From Actinomycetes bacterium (GTDB lineage Bacteria > Actinomycetota > Acidimicrobiia > Acidimicrobiales > JAJYXR01): 35,439 nt of DNA. The notes beneath the pieces were generated by a model. That model was not told the DNA's origin. It saw nothing but the letters and a program-made list of their open reading frames with translations, and ran no database searches. Of this stretch, positions 6,544-14,700 are shown piece after piece (the first letter of the stretch is position 1; the number at the start of each line of letters is the position of its first letter). Position numbers and translations under genes: made by a program. The stretch spans positions 1 through 35,439 of the forward strand of contig JAJYXR010000023.1 of NCBI GenBank assembly GCA_021801795.1, in the 5' to 3' direction.

Positions 6544-8860
6544 GGGGCCCTCGATCACGGACCTTCTGGAGCAGGTCCGGCGTGAGATGGGGCCTAACGC
6601 CCAGATCGTTCACGCGGAGCGGGTGAGGAAGGGCGGGATCGCCGGTTTCTTCGCGCGCGAGGTGTTCCATCTGAAGGTGACCGTTCCCTCCGGCGACGGT
6701 TCTTCCTCTGGTTCTTCCTCTGGTTCTTCCTCTGGATCTGCATCGCGATCCTCTGCATCCCCAGCCAGCCAGGACCCAGGTTCGCTGGCCGGCCTGTACG
6801 CTGCTGCGTCCAAGGGCTCTGAGGCGAGACGGGGGTCGTGGCTGAAGGGGTTCAGGAAGCCCGAGCCGCCCGTGGCACCGCCCCGGAGACGCCCCGCTGT
6901 GAAGGAGCCGGGAGCGCCTCCAGGACCGGCCAGGGCAGTTCGTACGGCACCGGGAACGTCTCGGGGACCTGCTAAGGCAGCCAGCGCGACTGCTGATGCG
7001 CCATCTCGCGACAGGTCTGTCCAGGCTGGGTCTGTCCAGGCTGGGTCTGCCCGCCCGCCCACCGTTGGCGAGCTGACGGCTTCGCTCGGAAAGCTGGTGG
7101 AGGGCACCACCGACTCGGTCGTCCTCAGTGCGCCCACGCCCGGGGGGGAAGCGGCCGCCCTGGCCACCTTCTCGGCCCTACTCGACCAGGTGGCCGGCAG
7201 CGCTCCTGACGCAGAGGCTCCCCCTCCGGTGGAGGCTTCCCAGCCAGCCGAGGAACCCAACGCGGCTCCAGGAGCCACTAGTGACACCACGCCCGGCGCC
7301 ACCACGCCTGGCACTCCGGCGGCTGCGAAGAAGAGGAGGAATGCGAACCAGCTTGGCCCGTCGGAATGGATCACCGTGGAGCCTGCTTCGTTCGATGCCT
7401 CGGCGGCTGTACCGACTGCTGCTGCTGCAGCTCCCGAGAACCCCGGCCTCCCGCCAGAGGGTGCCCCCGCCAGCAGTCCACCCGAGACCAGCCGAGACAG
7501 CGCTGTCGGTGCCACCGCTCCACTTCCGCGGCGCCGGGCCTCGTCGCGCCAGCGAGCATCGAAAATCCAGCGTCCTGCGTCACGACCTGCCAGACCTGCC
7601 GCACCGCTCGTCCAGCCGGTGCCAGTACCCCATGATCCCGCCCCTGGTTCTCTGGCAGGTAGTGCCATGACCGCGGCCGTGGCTGGCGCCATGACTGCCG
7701 CCGCTACTGATGGTGCCGCCATGACCGCCGCCGCTACTGATAGAGCTGTGGATAGTGTGGATGCTGGTGTGCACGAAACGACTTCGGTGATCCCAGGTCC
7801 GAGCGACGACAAGCACCTGGATGTGGAGGATACGACGCTCGATGCCCACGAAAACGGCCTAACCGACCAGGAGGGTGATCCAGTGAGCGCCACAGATGTC
7901 GCCGAGGAGGGCGCCACTGCACCTTCGGGCACGGCAGGTACGCCCGCTACCACTGGGAAGTCCCGGACCAGCCGGAAGCCTGCCTCGCAGACGAAGCGGA
8001 AGACCACTGCCCGATCGTCTCCTTCCACGAAGGCTCGAGAGGCTGCCGGTGCCCCTGGTGCGAACCTCCCCGAGGTCATAGCCGCGTCAGCCCCGAGCGC
8101 GCCCGGCGGAGCTTCCAGCCTCTCGGGCAATGGCCTCTCGGGCAATGACGACAGGTCGGGACCTAGCCCGGCCGACCGCAGCGGCACCATCTCTGACGCC
8201 CTGGTAGCTGCTGGAGTGCCTACTGCGTTCCTGGACGAGGAAACTGCCGGGAGGGATTGCACGCGCGAGGACCTGCTCAGGGTGCTGCGGGCAGTACCGG
8301 TCCCACCACCGCTCCCGACCGGGCCAGGCGACGTGCTGGCGGTGGTGGGCGACCCGACGCGGGCCAGGATGCTGGCCATGGAGATCGCGGCGGAGACGGG
8401 GCTGAGCCCGCACCAGGTCCTGATGGCTACCATGGAAGAGGAGATCGCAGGGGTGTCCGAGGAGCGTCTCGTGGACTCTGCGGGCACGGCGGCCACCTGG
8501 CGCGAGGAGCTGGCGGAACGGAGCTTCCACAGCGTCGTGGCCGTCGATGCTCCCATCGGTCAGGGCAGGCGGGCGTGGGTGCGCCATGTGCTATCGGCCT
8601 TCGATCCGAGCCTGGTGATAGGTGTGGTGGAGGCCACCAGCAAGCCCGAGGACATCTGCGCCTGGGCTGCGGACATCGGCGGCGTCGACACGCTTGCCGT
8701 GGAAGGCACCATGCACACCTGCACCCCGGGATCGGTGCTCGCCTGCGGGCTCCCGGTCGCCCTGGTGGACGGCCAGCCGGCCACACCCGAGCGGTGGGTA
8801 GCCCTCGTCTCTGAGCGTCTGGGCACCGCCGCGGCGATCGCCTCACGGAGGGCGAGCTGA
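6524..8860 (+). CDS. flhF: FlhF-like protein with long disordered linker and degenerate GTPase domain
   Basis: 778 residues; the start overlaps flhA by 20 bases. Residues 1-50 match the FlhF N-terminus (QARQYEGPSITDLLEQVRRE, then GPNAQIVHAERVRKGGIAGFF). FlhF is an SRP-type GTPase that sets flagellar position and number. Residues about 55-555 are a Ser/Ala/Pro/Thr-rich linker with short repeats (SSSG at 6705-6735, SVQAG twice, MTAAATD twice). Residues about 557-778 follow the FlhF G-domain in outline (LAVVGDP..., VVAVDAP, VIGVVEATSKPED, LPVALVDGQPATPE), but the P-loop lysine is gone (GDPTRARM, 609-616), DTAG reads VDAPIGQG (674-681) and no TKLD is present. It is therefore unlikely to bind GTP in the standard way. 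The large minus-strand frame across it is a composition shadow. Confidence 0.85.
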   Translation: MQARQYEGPSITDLLEQVRREMGPNAQIVHAERVRKGGIAGFFAREVFHLKVTVPSGDGSSSGSSSGSSSGSASRSSASPASQDPGSLAGLYAAASKGSEARRGSWLKGFRKPEPPVAPPRRRPAVKEPGAPPGPARAVRTAPGTSRGPAKAASATADAPSRDRSVQAGSVQAGSARPPTVGELTASLGKLVEGTTDSVVLSAPTPGGEAAALATFSALLDQVAGSAPDAEAPPPVEASQPAEEPNAAPGATSDTTPGATTPGTPAAAKKRRNANQLGPSEWITVEPASFDASAAVPTAAAAAPENPGLPPEGAPASSPPETSRDSAVGATAPLPRRRASSRQRASKIQRPASRPARPAAPLVQPVPVPHDPAPGSLAGSAMTAAVAGAMTAAATDGAAMTAAATDRAVDSVDAGVHETTSVIPGPSDDKHLDVEDTTLDAHENGLTDQEGDPVSATDVAEEGATAPSGTAGTPATTGKSRTSRKPASQTKRKTTARSSPSTKAREAAGAPGANLPEVIAASAPSAPGGASSLSGNGLSGNDDRSGPSPADRSGTISDALVAAGVPTAFLDEETAGRDCTREDLLRVLRAVPVPPPLPTGPGDVLAVVGDPTRARMLAMEIAAETGLSPHQVLMATMEEEIAGVSEERLVDSAGTAATWREELAERSFHSVVAVDAPIGQGRRAWVRHVLSAFDPSLVIGVVEATSKPEDICAWAADIGGVDTLAVEGTMHTCTPGSVLACGLPVALVDGQPATPERWVALVSERLGTAAAIASRRAS
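6697..6738 (+). repeat. 12-base repeats coding SSSG
   Basis: Three copies of a unit GGTTCTTCCTCT plus a partial fourth, in the FlhF linker. It encodes a flexible Ser/Gly stretch and is prone to slippage in frame. Confidence 0.75.
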
Positions 8861-8910
8861 TCACCCAGCAGCGCCGCCCGGCACCCGGGTCGTGGGCCCC
8901 GAAGGTACAC

Positions 8911-9408
8911 ATGGTGCTCGGTTTCGCGCTGGTCCTCTCCATACCGAGCCTCTGGAGGTTCGTCACCGGGCAGGCGAACGCCACCGCTACCCTCGTCCAG
9001 TGCGTGGCCGCCCTGCTGGTGGCCTGGGTGGGCCTGGCAATCGTGAAGGCTGTGGTGGTCACCTACCTGCCAGAACCCGAACCGGAGCCTCTCTATCCCT
9101 ACGGAGACTTCGCCAGCTCCATCAGCCCTCCGGGATCCGCTCCGGGCACCGACGCCACTAGCGCGGTACCTGAGGCTGGCACACCGGGCGGTCCGCAGGG
9201 CGGTCCGCAGGGCGCTGCCCCTGGAACTGGCACGCAGGTGCCCGGTGCCCGAGGCGCGCCGGTGTCCGAGGGACACCCAGGAGCTGCCCAGAACCCGGGC
9301 GGACACCCAGGAGCTGCCCAGAACCCGGGCGGACATCCCGGAGCTGCCCAGAACCCGGGCGGACATCCCGGAGCTGCCCAGAACCCTGCCGAGGGCTCAG
9401 CGGGCTAG
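8911..9408 (+). CDS. Small membrane protein with Pro-rich repeat tail, unknown function
   Basis: 165 residues, not recognised. The first 52 residues are hydrophobic: a weak helix (VLGFALVLSIPSLW) and a clear one (about 29-51, LVQCVAALLVAWVGLAIVKA). An acidic PEPEPEPLYPYG segment follows, then a Gly/Pro/Ala tail ending in four copies of GGHPGAAQNP. The ATG follows a GAAGG five bases away. The frame is open back into the end of flhF, so a non-ATG start coupled to the flhF stop (near 8857, behind GGAGG) is possible. It sits between flhF and csrA, where many flagellar clusters carry the ATPase gene flhG; it does not resemble FlhG. Position suggests a flagellum-linked membrane role, which is inference. 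Confidence 0.7.
   Translation: MVLGFALVLSIPSLWRFVTGQANATATLVQCVAALLVAWVGLAIVKAVVVTYLPEPEPEPLYPYGDFASSISPPGSAPGTDATSAVPEAGTPGGPQGGPQGAAPGTGTQVPGARGAPVSEGHPGAAQNPGGHPGAAQNPGGHPGAAQNPGGHPGAAQNPAEGSAG
9271..9390 (+). repeat. Four 30-base tandem repeats coding GGHPGAAQNP
   Basis: Units start at 9271, 9301, 9331 and 9361. The first two are identical, the third differs by two bases, and the fourth diverges at its end. The unit is a multiple of three, so copy-number change keeps the frame. Confidence 0.92.
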
Positions 9409-9520
9409 GCTGGGCTGGCGGGTTCGCCCACGCCCGCTCTGGAGCCAGCATCGACAGAGCAGGTCCCAGGTGCGAGATCTCTGGTCATGTGGGCGACGCG
9501 CAGGCTTTCAGGAGGCAAGG

Positions 9521-9805
9521 ATGCTGGTACTCAGTCGGCGCATCGACCAGAAGATAATGATCGGCGAGGACATCGTCATCACGGTTCTGAAGATCCAGCA
9601 CGATCAGGTCCGGCTGGGCATAGAGGCGCCACGGAACGTGGACGTGCACCGTGAGGAGGTCTACCAGGCGCTCAGGCAGGCGAACCTGGCGGCAGCCACC
9701 AGCGAAGGGTCTGCTGGCGGGCTGGAGCGCCTGCGGTCACTCGCCCCTGCCCCCCATGTGCCCGGCCAGGGTCCTACCGGGACGCCGGGCGACGCCGCTC
9801 ACTGA
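9521..9805 (+). CDS. csrA: Carbon storage regulator CsrA (translational regulator)
   Basis: 94 residues from the ATG at 9521, five bases after a perfect AGGAGG; the longer upstream frame has no support. CsrA is a dimeric RNA-binding protein that binds GGA hairpins, and in Gram-positive bacteria it represses flagellin translation unless held by FliW. Family residues are present: MLVLSRR at the start (L4, R6, R7), MIGEDIVITVL, VRLGIEAP and VHREEVY with R44. The core ends near residue 55. A Pro/Gly/Ala tail of about 40 residues is longer than usual. It ends the flhA-flhF unit and converges on fliW, its expected antagonist, with only 60 bases between the stops. Confidence 0.95.
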   Translation: MLVLSRRIDQKIMIGEDIVITVLKIQHDQVRLGIEAPRNVDVHREEVYQALRQANLAAATSEGSAGGLERLRSLAPAPHVPGQGPTGTPGDAAH

Positions 9806-9865
9806 TTAGCAGCGCCGGCCATCAGATCCAGCTACCCGAAGGGCCTTCCGCCCTCTAGCGCGAGC

Positions 9866-10315
9866 TCAGTGAACGGATCGGCGCTGGAGCGCTGCGGCTA
9901 CCGGCAGCACGGAGTTACGCTGCACTACCTGCATGGCCGACCAGGTCAGGCGGTTCACCACGATGGGGCCTAGCAGGTTCGCTGTCGGGACGGCCGGTGG
10001 TTCGGCCAGGGTGACGATCACCAGCACCACCACGTCGGCCGCGTCGCTCACCCCCAGCCTCTCCGCGCTGGCCTCGTCCACCTCGATGGTGTAGTCGTCG
10101 AAGAATACCCCCGGAGGCGCCACCACGAACTGCAGGCCTTCGGTGTCGAGCGAGGTCATCCGGCAGAAGGGCTCGAACTCCGGACCGAGCGGCACCACGG
10201 CGAACCGGTGCTGGTCGGGAAACCCGGGCAGGCCTGACTCGAAGGTGAGCACCGGGAACTCCACGCCACCTGCCTCGACGGTGGGGCGGGAGGTCTCCTC
10301 GGGCGAGAGGGCCAT
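9866..10315 (-). CDS. fliW: Flagellar assembly factor FliW, CsrA antagonist
   Basis: 149 residues from the ATG at 10315, which has GGAG four bases upstream. A TTG at 10369 would add 18 residues but lacks a good ribosome site. Family features are clear: VLTFESGLPGFPDQHRFAV, a core with VVLVIVTLAEPP, and LLGPIVVNRLTWSAMQVV. FliW binds CsrA and flagellin in turn, so that flagellin is made only when it is being exported. It is the last gene of the long minus-strand set, 121 bases after flgL. Neither flagellin nor fliS is nearby. Confidence 0.93.
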   Translation of the reverse strand: MALSPEETSRPTVEAGGVEFPVLTFESGLPGFPDQHRFAVVPLGPEFEPFCRMTSLDTEGLQFVVAPPGVFFDDYTIEVDEASAERLGVSDAADVVVLVIVTLAEPPAVPTANLLGPIVVNRLTWSAMQVVQRNSVLPVAAALQRRSVH

Positions 10316-10436
10316 GGAACTCCGGGTGGTCACCGGCAGCAGCTCCCTGGTGTGCTCCCACCCAGGCAAAGTGACGCCACTGGGGGAGGCGACGAACCCA
10401 TCTGCTGGGAAGGCTGGGTGATCTGGGAAGGCTGGG

Positions 10437-11351
10437 TCATCCGAGGAAGCTGGCGAGCGAGGTCTGGAGCACCTGGGATGTAGCCCAGAGGGAAGTCTCG
10501 TAGGTGGTCTGTGCGGTCTTCAGGTCCGTTATCACCTGTCCCATGTTCGCCTGCTGCAGATTGGACAGCTCGCCCTGGAGGGTGGTGCTGGTGGTCTGGG
10601 TGTCGCTCTGGGCCGCCTGCATGGCCTGGTAGTAGGCACCTACCTGCTCGGTCTGCGCGGATAGCTGCCCGATGGCGGTGTCGAGATTGGACAGATCGGT
10701 GGTTATCACCTTGTTCAGCGAGGCGGAGGTGTCGGTGTTCAGGTCGGCGACGATCTGGTTTATCGCGCCGAAGAGCCCGGTGGTGGAGGTCCCGAAGGCC
10801 GCTGAGCCGACGACGCCGATGGGTATGGTCTGGTTGGGCGCGACGCTCCTCGTGGACACGGTGTTGGTCCCGAGGTAGTTCCCGTTCGCGGCGAATGCCT
10901 GGCTCCCACCCGTGGTGCCACCGAACACGGGGTGACCGAGGTAGCTGGTGTTCGCCTGGGTCACGATGCTGTTCATGAGGGCCTGGACCTGCTCGGCCAG
11001 GGCTTGGACGGGGATACCGCTCCCGGCCTGGGAAGCGGAGGTCGCCTGGAGGGCTATCTGGCGGATCTGCTGCACGCTCGCGAACGCCTGGTTCAGGGCC
11101 GAGTTCGCCATGCCGAGGTAGGCCAGCCCGTCGGTGGCGTTCTGCTGGTACTGCCCGGTACGGGTGATGAGGGACTGGGTGGAGAGGATGTCGGCTATGG
11201 CGACCGGGTTATCCGATGGCTGGTTCACCTGATTGCCCGAGGAGGCCTCCTCGGTCAGGCTGTCCACGCTCGCCTGGTCGGTGTTCATCTGCGAGATGAG
11301 CTGGTTGTCGAGCATCACCGGGGTGACACGAAGAGCATCTACCATCGACAT
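10437..11351 (-). CDS. flgL: Hook-filament junction protein FlgL
   Basis: 304 residues from the ATG at 11351, with AGGAGGTGA about six bases upstream; a GTG at 11360 overlaps that site and is rejected. FlgL (HAP3) links hook to filament after FlgK. It has the flagellin-like N-terminal helix region (MLDNQLISQMN, EEASSGNQVNQPSDNPVAIA), a short variable middle (GGTTGGSQAFAANG) and a coiled C-terminus (LQQANMGQVITDLKTAQTTY). Length is normal. It follows flgK by 15 bases and both are likely substrates of FlgN. Confidence 0.95.
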   Translation of the reverse strand: MSMVDALRVTPVMLDNQLISQMNTDQASVDSLTEEASSGNQVNQPSDNPVAIADILSTQSLITRTGQYQQNATDGLAYLGMANSALNQAFASVQQIRQIALQATSASQAGSGIPVQALAEQVQALMNSIVTQANTSYLGHPVFGGTTGGSQAFAANGNYLGTNTVSTRSVAPNQTIPIGVVGSAAFGTSTTGLFGAINQIVADLNTDTSASLNKVITTDLSNLDTAIGQLSAQTEQVGAYYQAMQAAQSDTQTTSTTLQGELSNLQQANMGQVITDLKTAQTTYETSLWATSQVLQTSLASFLG

Positions 11352-11366
11352 CTCTCTCACCTCCTC

Positions 11367-12752
11367 CTAGACCGCGCTCAGGAGCGACTGCATCATGGTC
11401 TGAACGGCGGTGACCACCTTCGTGGCTGCCTGGAAGGCATTCTGGTAGGCCACCATCTGCACGCTCTCCTCGTTCGGGTTCACCCCGGAGATCTGCAGGT
11501 TGGCGTTATCGGCAGCCTGTGACGAGGCCTGCTTCGCGGTCAGCTCGTTCGTGGCGGACTGGACGTCGGCGCCGAGCTGGGCGATGAACCCCTGGTAGGT
11601 CTGGTCGGGTCCCCCTGCGATATTAAAGTCCTGGGCGAGTATCTGGGCGTTCGAACCGTCGTTCGACCCGGTGGCAGTGGCGCTGCTCGCGGCTATCTCC
11701 ATTGGGTTGGAGGCGATGGTGGAAGACACCTCGATGTTAGAGGCGTTCACCCCTGCGGTGGTGCCGGTGGCGGTGTTCACGAACAGAGGCGGTCCAGGGG
11801 TAACCAGGGTGCCCGCGGAGTTCCAGTAGCCACCTGCTGCGAGCTGGCTGTTCACGGTGGTGGCAAGGGCGCTCGCGACGCTGTTCATGGAGGCTTCGTA
11901 GGACCCGAGGCGGGCAAGCCCCGCTATCTGACCTGCCACCGTGCCCGAGGTGACAGGCACGGGACCACCGGTGACCGCCGAGTTCACCTGCGCGGCCAGG
12001 GTGGTGGCACCACCGGTGGTCGACACGGAGAGGGTGTCCATCTGCTGGGTTCCCTGTACGAGGGTGATGCCACCCAGGCGTATGGTGACCGTGCCACCCG
12101 GCTGCGTCTGAGCAGTGGCACCGATGTCGTTCGCCAGGGTGGAGACGAACTGGTTCATCTGGTCGGTGAGGCTGTTTATGTCGCCACCGGCCGCGCCGGT
12201 CGTGGAGATGGACTGGTTCAGTGATGCCACCTGAGCGAGCGTCCGGTTGACCTCTGCGACCGTAGCCTGGAGCTCCGAGACCGTCTGGTTCTGGTCCGAC
12301 ACGAGGGACTGGTAGGTCTGGCTTATGCTGCCCACCACCTCCTGGGCAGTAGAGACCAGCTCCTGGCGAGGCGCCAACGCTGTCGGGTCGTTCGCTATGC
12401 CGTCCCATGCGTTCCAGAAGGAGGTGAGCTGGGACTGGATGCCACCGCCGGATGGCTCGGGGAAGAGCGTCTGGGCATTGGAGAGTATCTGGGTCAGCGC
12501 GCTCCACTGAGCGGTGACCCCGTTGGCCGCGTTCGCGCTGGCCTGTGCGAGGGTGCTCGATATCTGGGATACCCCGGTCACGGTCACGCCGTCACCGACC
12601 TGGGTCACGCCGCCGGGCACGGCGGACATGTCGGTCTGCTCGCGGACGTAGCCGGGCGTGTTCACGTTCGCGAGATCCTGAGATACCACGTCCATGCCAG
12701 CCTGGCTGGCATCGAGGGCCGATGCGGCTATGTTCAACGCTAGATTGCTCAT
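11367..12752 (-). CDS. flgK: Hook-associated protein FlgK
   Basis: 461 residues from the ATG at 12752, where the family start MSNLALNIAASALDASQAGM begins; GGAGG lies about ten bases upstream. The open frame extends 74 codons further but encodes nothing FlgK-like. FlgK (HAP1) is the first junction protein on the hook. The N-terminus carries QDLANVNTPGYVRE, the middle has GDGVTVTGVSQI and DPTALAPRQELVSTAQEV, and the C-terminus ends with the coil NPNEESVQMVAYQNAFQAA. It lies between flgN and flgL in a late-gene block. Confidence 0.96.
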   Translation of the reverse strand: MSNLALNIAASALDASQAGMDVVSQDLANVNTPGYVREQTDMSAVPGGVTQVGDGVTVTGVSQISSTLAQASANAANGVTAQWSALTQILSNAQTLFPEPSGGGIQSQLTSFWNAWDGIANDPTALAPRQELVSTAQEVVGSISQTYQSLVSDQNQTVSELQATVAEVNRTLAQVASLNQSISTTGAAGGDINSLTDQMNQFVSTLANDIGATAQTQPGGTVTIRLGGITLVQGTQQMDTLSVSTTGGATTLAAQVNSAVTGGPVPVTSGTVAGQIAGLARLGSYEASMNSVASALATTVNSQLAAGGYWNSAGTLVTPGPPLFVNTATGTTAGVNASNIEVSSTIASNPMEIAASSATATGSNDGSNAQILAQDFNIAGGPDQTYQGFIAQLGADVQSATNELTAKQASSQAADNANLQISGVNPNEESVQMVAYQNAFQAATKVVTAVQTMMQSLLSAV

Positions 12753-12816
12753 GCGAGGATGCCTCCCACGAAAAGGATAGCCTGGTGGATCACCTCGGGG
12801 TCTCCAGGGGGCGCGT

Positions 12817-13503
12817 TCATGCTCTGGCGTCCACCACTCGGGCTCCGGCTCCCCTGGTATACATGAGCTGCTCGGCCGGAACATATCCCTCGTCCTTGGA
12901 CCCGGCAGGATCGCCTGCCCCGCCGAGCACGGCAAGTGCCTCGGTGACCGCGGAGAGATGGGCACTGAGAGCATGGCGATTGCGTTCTGCCGCTCGCTGT
13001 ATCCCCTCCATGACCCCTATCAGCGCCTCGCGGTGCCCGATGAGTGCACTGGACCAGGGCTCCCCGGTGGCGGCCGCTATCTCGGCCAGCGTGGGCTCCC
13101 CCGAAAGACCCATGCGACCGGCTACGCCGAGGACTGCCTCGACGCGCCTGGCCTCTGCCTCCCGCACCCTGCCTGCAGCCTCCCCCACCTCTGCGGTGGC
13201 CCTGGGGAGCCAGTTCTGGAGACCCGCGGCGAGGATCAGGTTCGCCTCGTCGAGCTTGAACAGGAGACCTACCAGCATCTCCCGCTCCTCCCAGAGCGAC
13301 GACGAGAGCCGGCCGAGCCCGACAGCCTCGTCTGAGAGGTCAGCACCGACCGGGGCGCTTCCGGGCAGGATCCAGTCACCGGCCACAGCCCCGGCGCGGG
13401 TGCCGGTCGCGCTAGCGCTCGGCGCGGCGCCGACCGATGGTGCCTCGTCTCGTGCTGGGCTGTCTGGCATTGGGATCTCGGGTGCCGATTGATCTCGGGA
13501 CAT
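12817..13503 (-). CDS. flgN: FlgN-like export chaperone for FlgK and FlgL
   Basis: 228 residues from the ATG at 13503, eight bases after AAGGAG. FlgN keeps FlgK and FlgL unfolded for export in the cytoplasm. The call rests on the helical core (about residues 65-200), with LWEEREMLVGLLFKLDEANL, then LQNWLPRATAEVGEAAGRV, which fits actinobacterial FlgN, and on its place before flgK. The first 60 residues are Ala/Pro/Ser-rich and the C-terminus (KDEGYVPAEQLMYTRGAG) is short. It is the first gene after a sigma-28-like promoter. Confidence 0.82.
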   Translation of the reverse strand: MSRDQSAPEIPMPDSPARDEAPSVGAAPSASATGTRAGAVAGDWILPGSAPVGADLSDEAVGLGRLSSSLWEEREMLVGLLFKLDEANLILAAGLQNWLPRATAEVGEAAGRVREAEARRVEAVLGVAGRMGLSGEPTLAEIAAATGEPWSSALIGHREALIGVMEGIQRAAERNRHALSAHLSAVTEALAVLGGAGDPAGSKDEGYVPAEQLMYTRGAGARVVDARA

Positions 13504-13521
13504 GGGTATCACTCCTTCAGG

Positions 13522-13549
13522 TTATCGGCACGATACAGCCGCCTCTGTA
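13522..13549 (-). promoter_or_regulatory. Sigma-28-type promoter of flgN-flgK-flgL-fliW
   Basis: On the minus strand TACA (13549-13546) is followed, after 16 bases, by GCCGATAA (13529-13522). The -10 box is exact and the spacing equals that of the flhA site; the -35 has one mismatch to TAAA. It lies in the 84-base gap after flhB, one of the few real gaps in this half of the operon. The box is only 18 bases from the flgN ATG, so the leader would be very short. Confidence 0.72.
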
Positions 13550-13587
13550 GCCACTTGAAACTTCATAATACGTCTGTTCATGTGTTC

Positions 13588-14697
13588 TCATGCTGCTTCC
13601 ATGGAAGGTTTCGGCGGGCGGTGCACTATGCCGAGCACCTTGGCCTCCACAGGGAGCGAGTAGACGAACGCGAGCAGCCTGGCGACTGCCACGTAGAGCT
13701 CGTGGGGGATCGGCTCGTCCACCTCGCAGGCGTAGTTCAGCGTACGGGCCAGCAGGGGGTCCTCGACGATGGGGACGTTGTATTCCATCGCCAGCTCCCG
13801 GATGCGCGCAGCCAGGTGGTCGATGCCCTTCGCGACCACCACCGGTGCTATGTCCTCGCCGGTGCGGTACTTGAGGGCCACGGCGACGTGGGTGGGGTTC
13901 GTCACCACCACGTCCGCCCGGGCCATGGCGGCCAGGATCCTCATCCGGCTCAGCTCCCGCTGGCGCGACCGGATACGGCGCCTGCGCAGTGGGTCCCCCT
14001 CCTGGGCCTTCATCTCCTCCTTCACCTCCTGCTTCGTCATCATGAGGGACTTGCGGTGCTGGTAGCGCTTGAACGCGTAGTCGGCCGCAGCGATCGCCAG
14101 CCCGCCGAAGGCGACGGCCCGGATGAGGGCGAGTATCTCCTGGCCTCCGTATGCGAGCAGCGGCTCCAGGGCCACCGGGCGGACCCCGATGACGTTATGC
14201 GCGAGGGTCGAGAGGTATAGGTATGCGATGCCGCCTACGAGGGCTATCTTCCCCAGCGACTTCACGCCTTCGAAGATCCCCTGGGGGGACACCAGGCGCT
14301 TGAACCCTCCCTTCGGGCTCAGCCGGTTCAGCTTGGGCTTCGCGGCCTTCGTGGCGAGCAGGAAGCCGACCTGGGAGACGTTCAGCACCAGGCCGAGCGC
14401 GACGAACGCTCCCGCCAGTGGGAGGACGATGTGAACCAGGTCGGAGAGCCCGAGGTCGAGCAGGGAGAGCGCTGCTCCCGAAGAGGGCGTCTCCTGGACC
14501 TGTACGGCCTGGGCCACCAGCCCGGTCAGGCGGGTCGCGGCGGCCCGGAAGGCGAGGGGGACCACGAAGGTGGCTGCCACGAGACCGAACCAGATCGACA
14601 GCTCCGGCGAGCGCAGGACCTTGCCCTCCTTGCGCGCCTCGCGCTTGCGCTTGCCAGTAGGCTGCTCGGTCCTGGAGTGCTTGTCACCAGCGGCCAT
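13588..14697 (-). CDS. flhB: Flagellar export switch protein FlhB
   Basis: 369 residues with ATG start, normal size. FlhB sits in the export gate and switches substrate class from rod/hook to filament after self-cleavage. It begins DKHSRTEQPTGKRKREARKE, as in the family, followed by four membrane helices (first about 34-52). The cleavage site NPTH is at residues 267-270, then VAVALKYRTGEDIAPVVVAK. The linker EVKEEMKAQEGDP is also typical. It starts three bases after fliR. In many genomes flhA follows flhB directly; here flgN does, and flhA is in the opposite-strand unit. Confidence 0.97.
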   Translation of the reverse strand: MAAGDKHSRTEQPTGKRKREARKEGKVLRSPELSIWFGLVAATFVVPLAFRAAATRLTGLVAQAVQVQETPSSGAALSLLDLGLSDLVHIVLPLAGAFVALGLVLNVSQVGFLLATKAAKPKLNRLSPKGGFKRLVSPQGIFEGVKSLGKIALVGGIAYLYLSTLAHNVIGVRPVALEPLLAYGGQEILALIRAVAFGGLAIAAADYAFKRYQHRKSLMMTKQEVKEEMKAQEGDPLRRRRIRSRQRELSRMRILAAMARADVVVTNPTHVAVALKYRTGEDIAPVVVAKGIDHLAARIRELAMEYNVPIVEDPLLARTLNYACEVDEPIPHELYVAVARLLAFVYSLPVEAKVLGIVHRPPKPSMEAA

Positions 14698-14700
14698 GGC

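Noticed and set aside
6610..8556. 648-residue open frame on the minus strand opposite flhF
   Set aside because: It mirrors the Ala/Pro/Ser-rich linker of FlhF on the other strand; long antisense frames arise from GC-rich codon use. No domain or ribosome site was seen.
9271..9390. 30-base repeats as a CRISPR array
   Set aside because: Units are directly joined with no spacers and keep a protein frame; this is a coding tandem repeat.
9840..9854. Possible bidirectional terminator between csrA and fliW
   Set aside because: Only a five-base stem (AGGGC, loop CTTCC, GCCCT) without a T-tract on either side; too weak to call.
11506..11513. TTATCGGC, a sigma-28 -10 match on the minus strand inside flgK
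   Set aside because: No TAAA-like box at the required 16-base distance and it lies within conserved coding sequence.
12753..12974. 74-codon N-terminal extension of flgK
   Set aside because: The family start and a ribosome site lie at 12752, and the extension overlaps flgN on a Pro/Arg-rich shadow.
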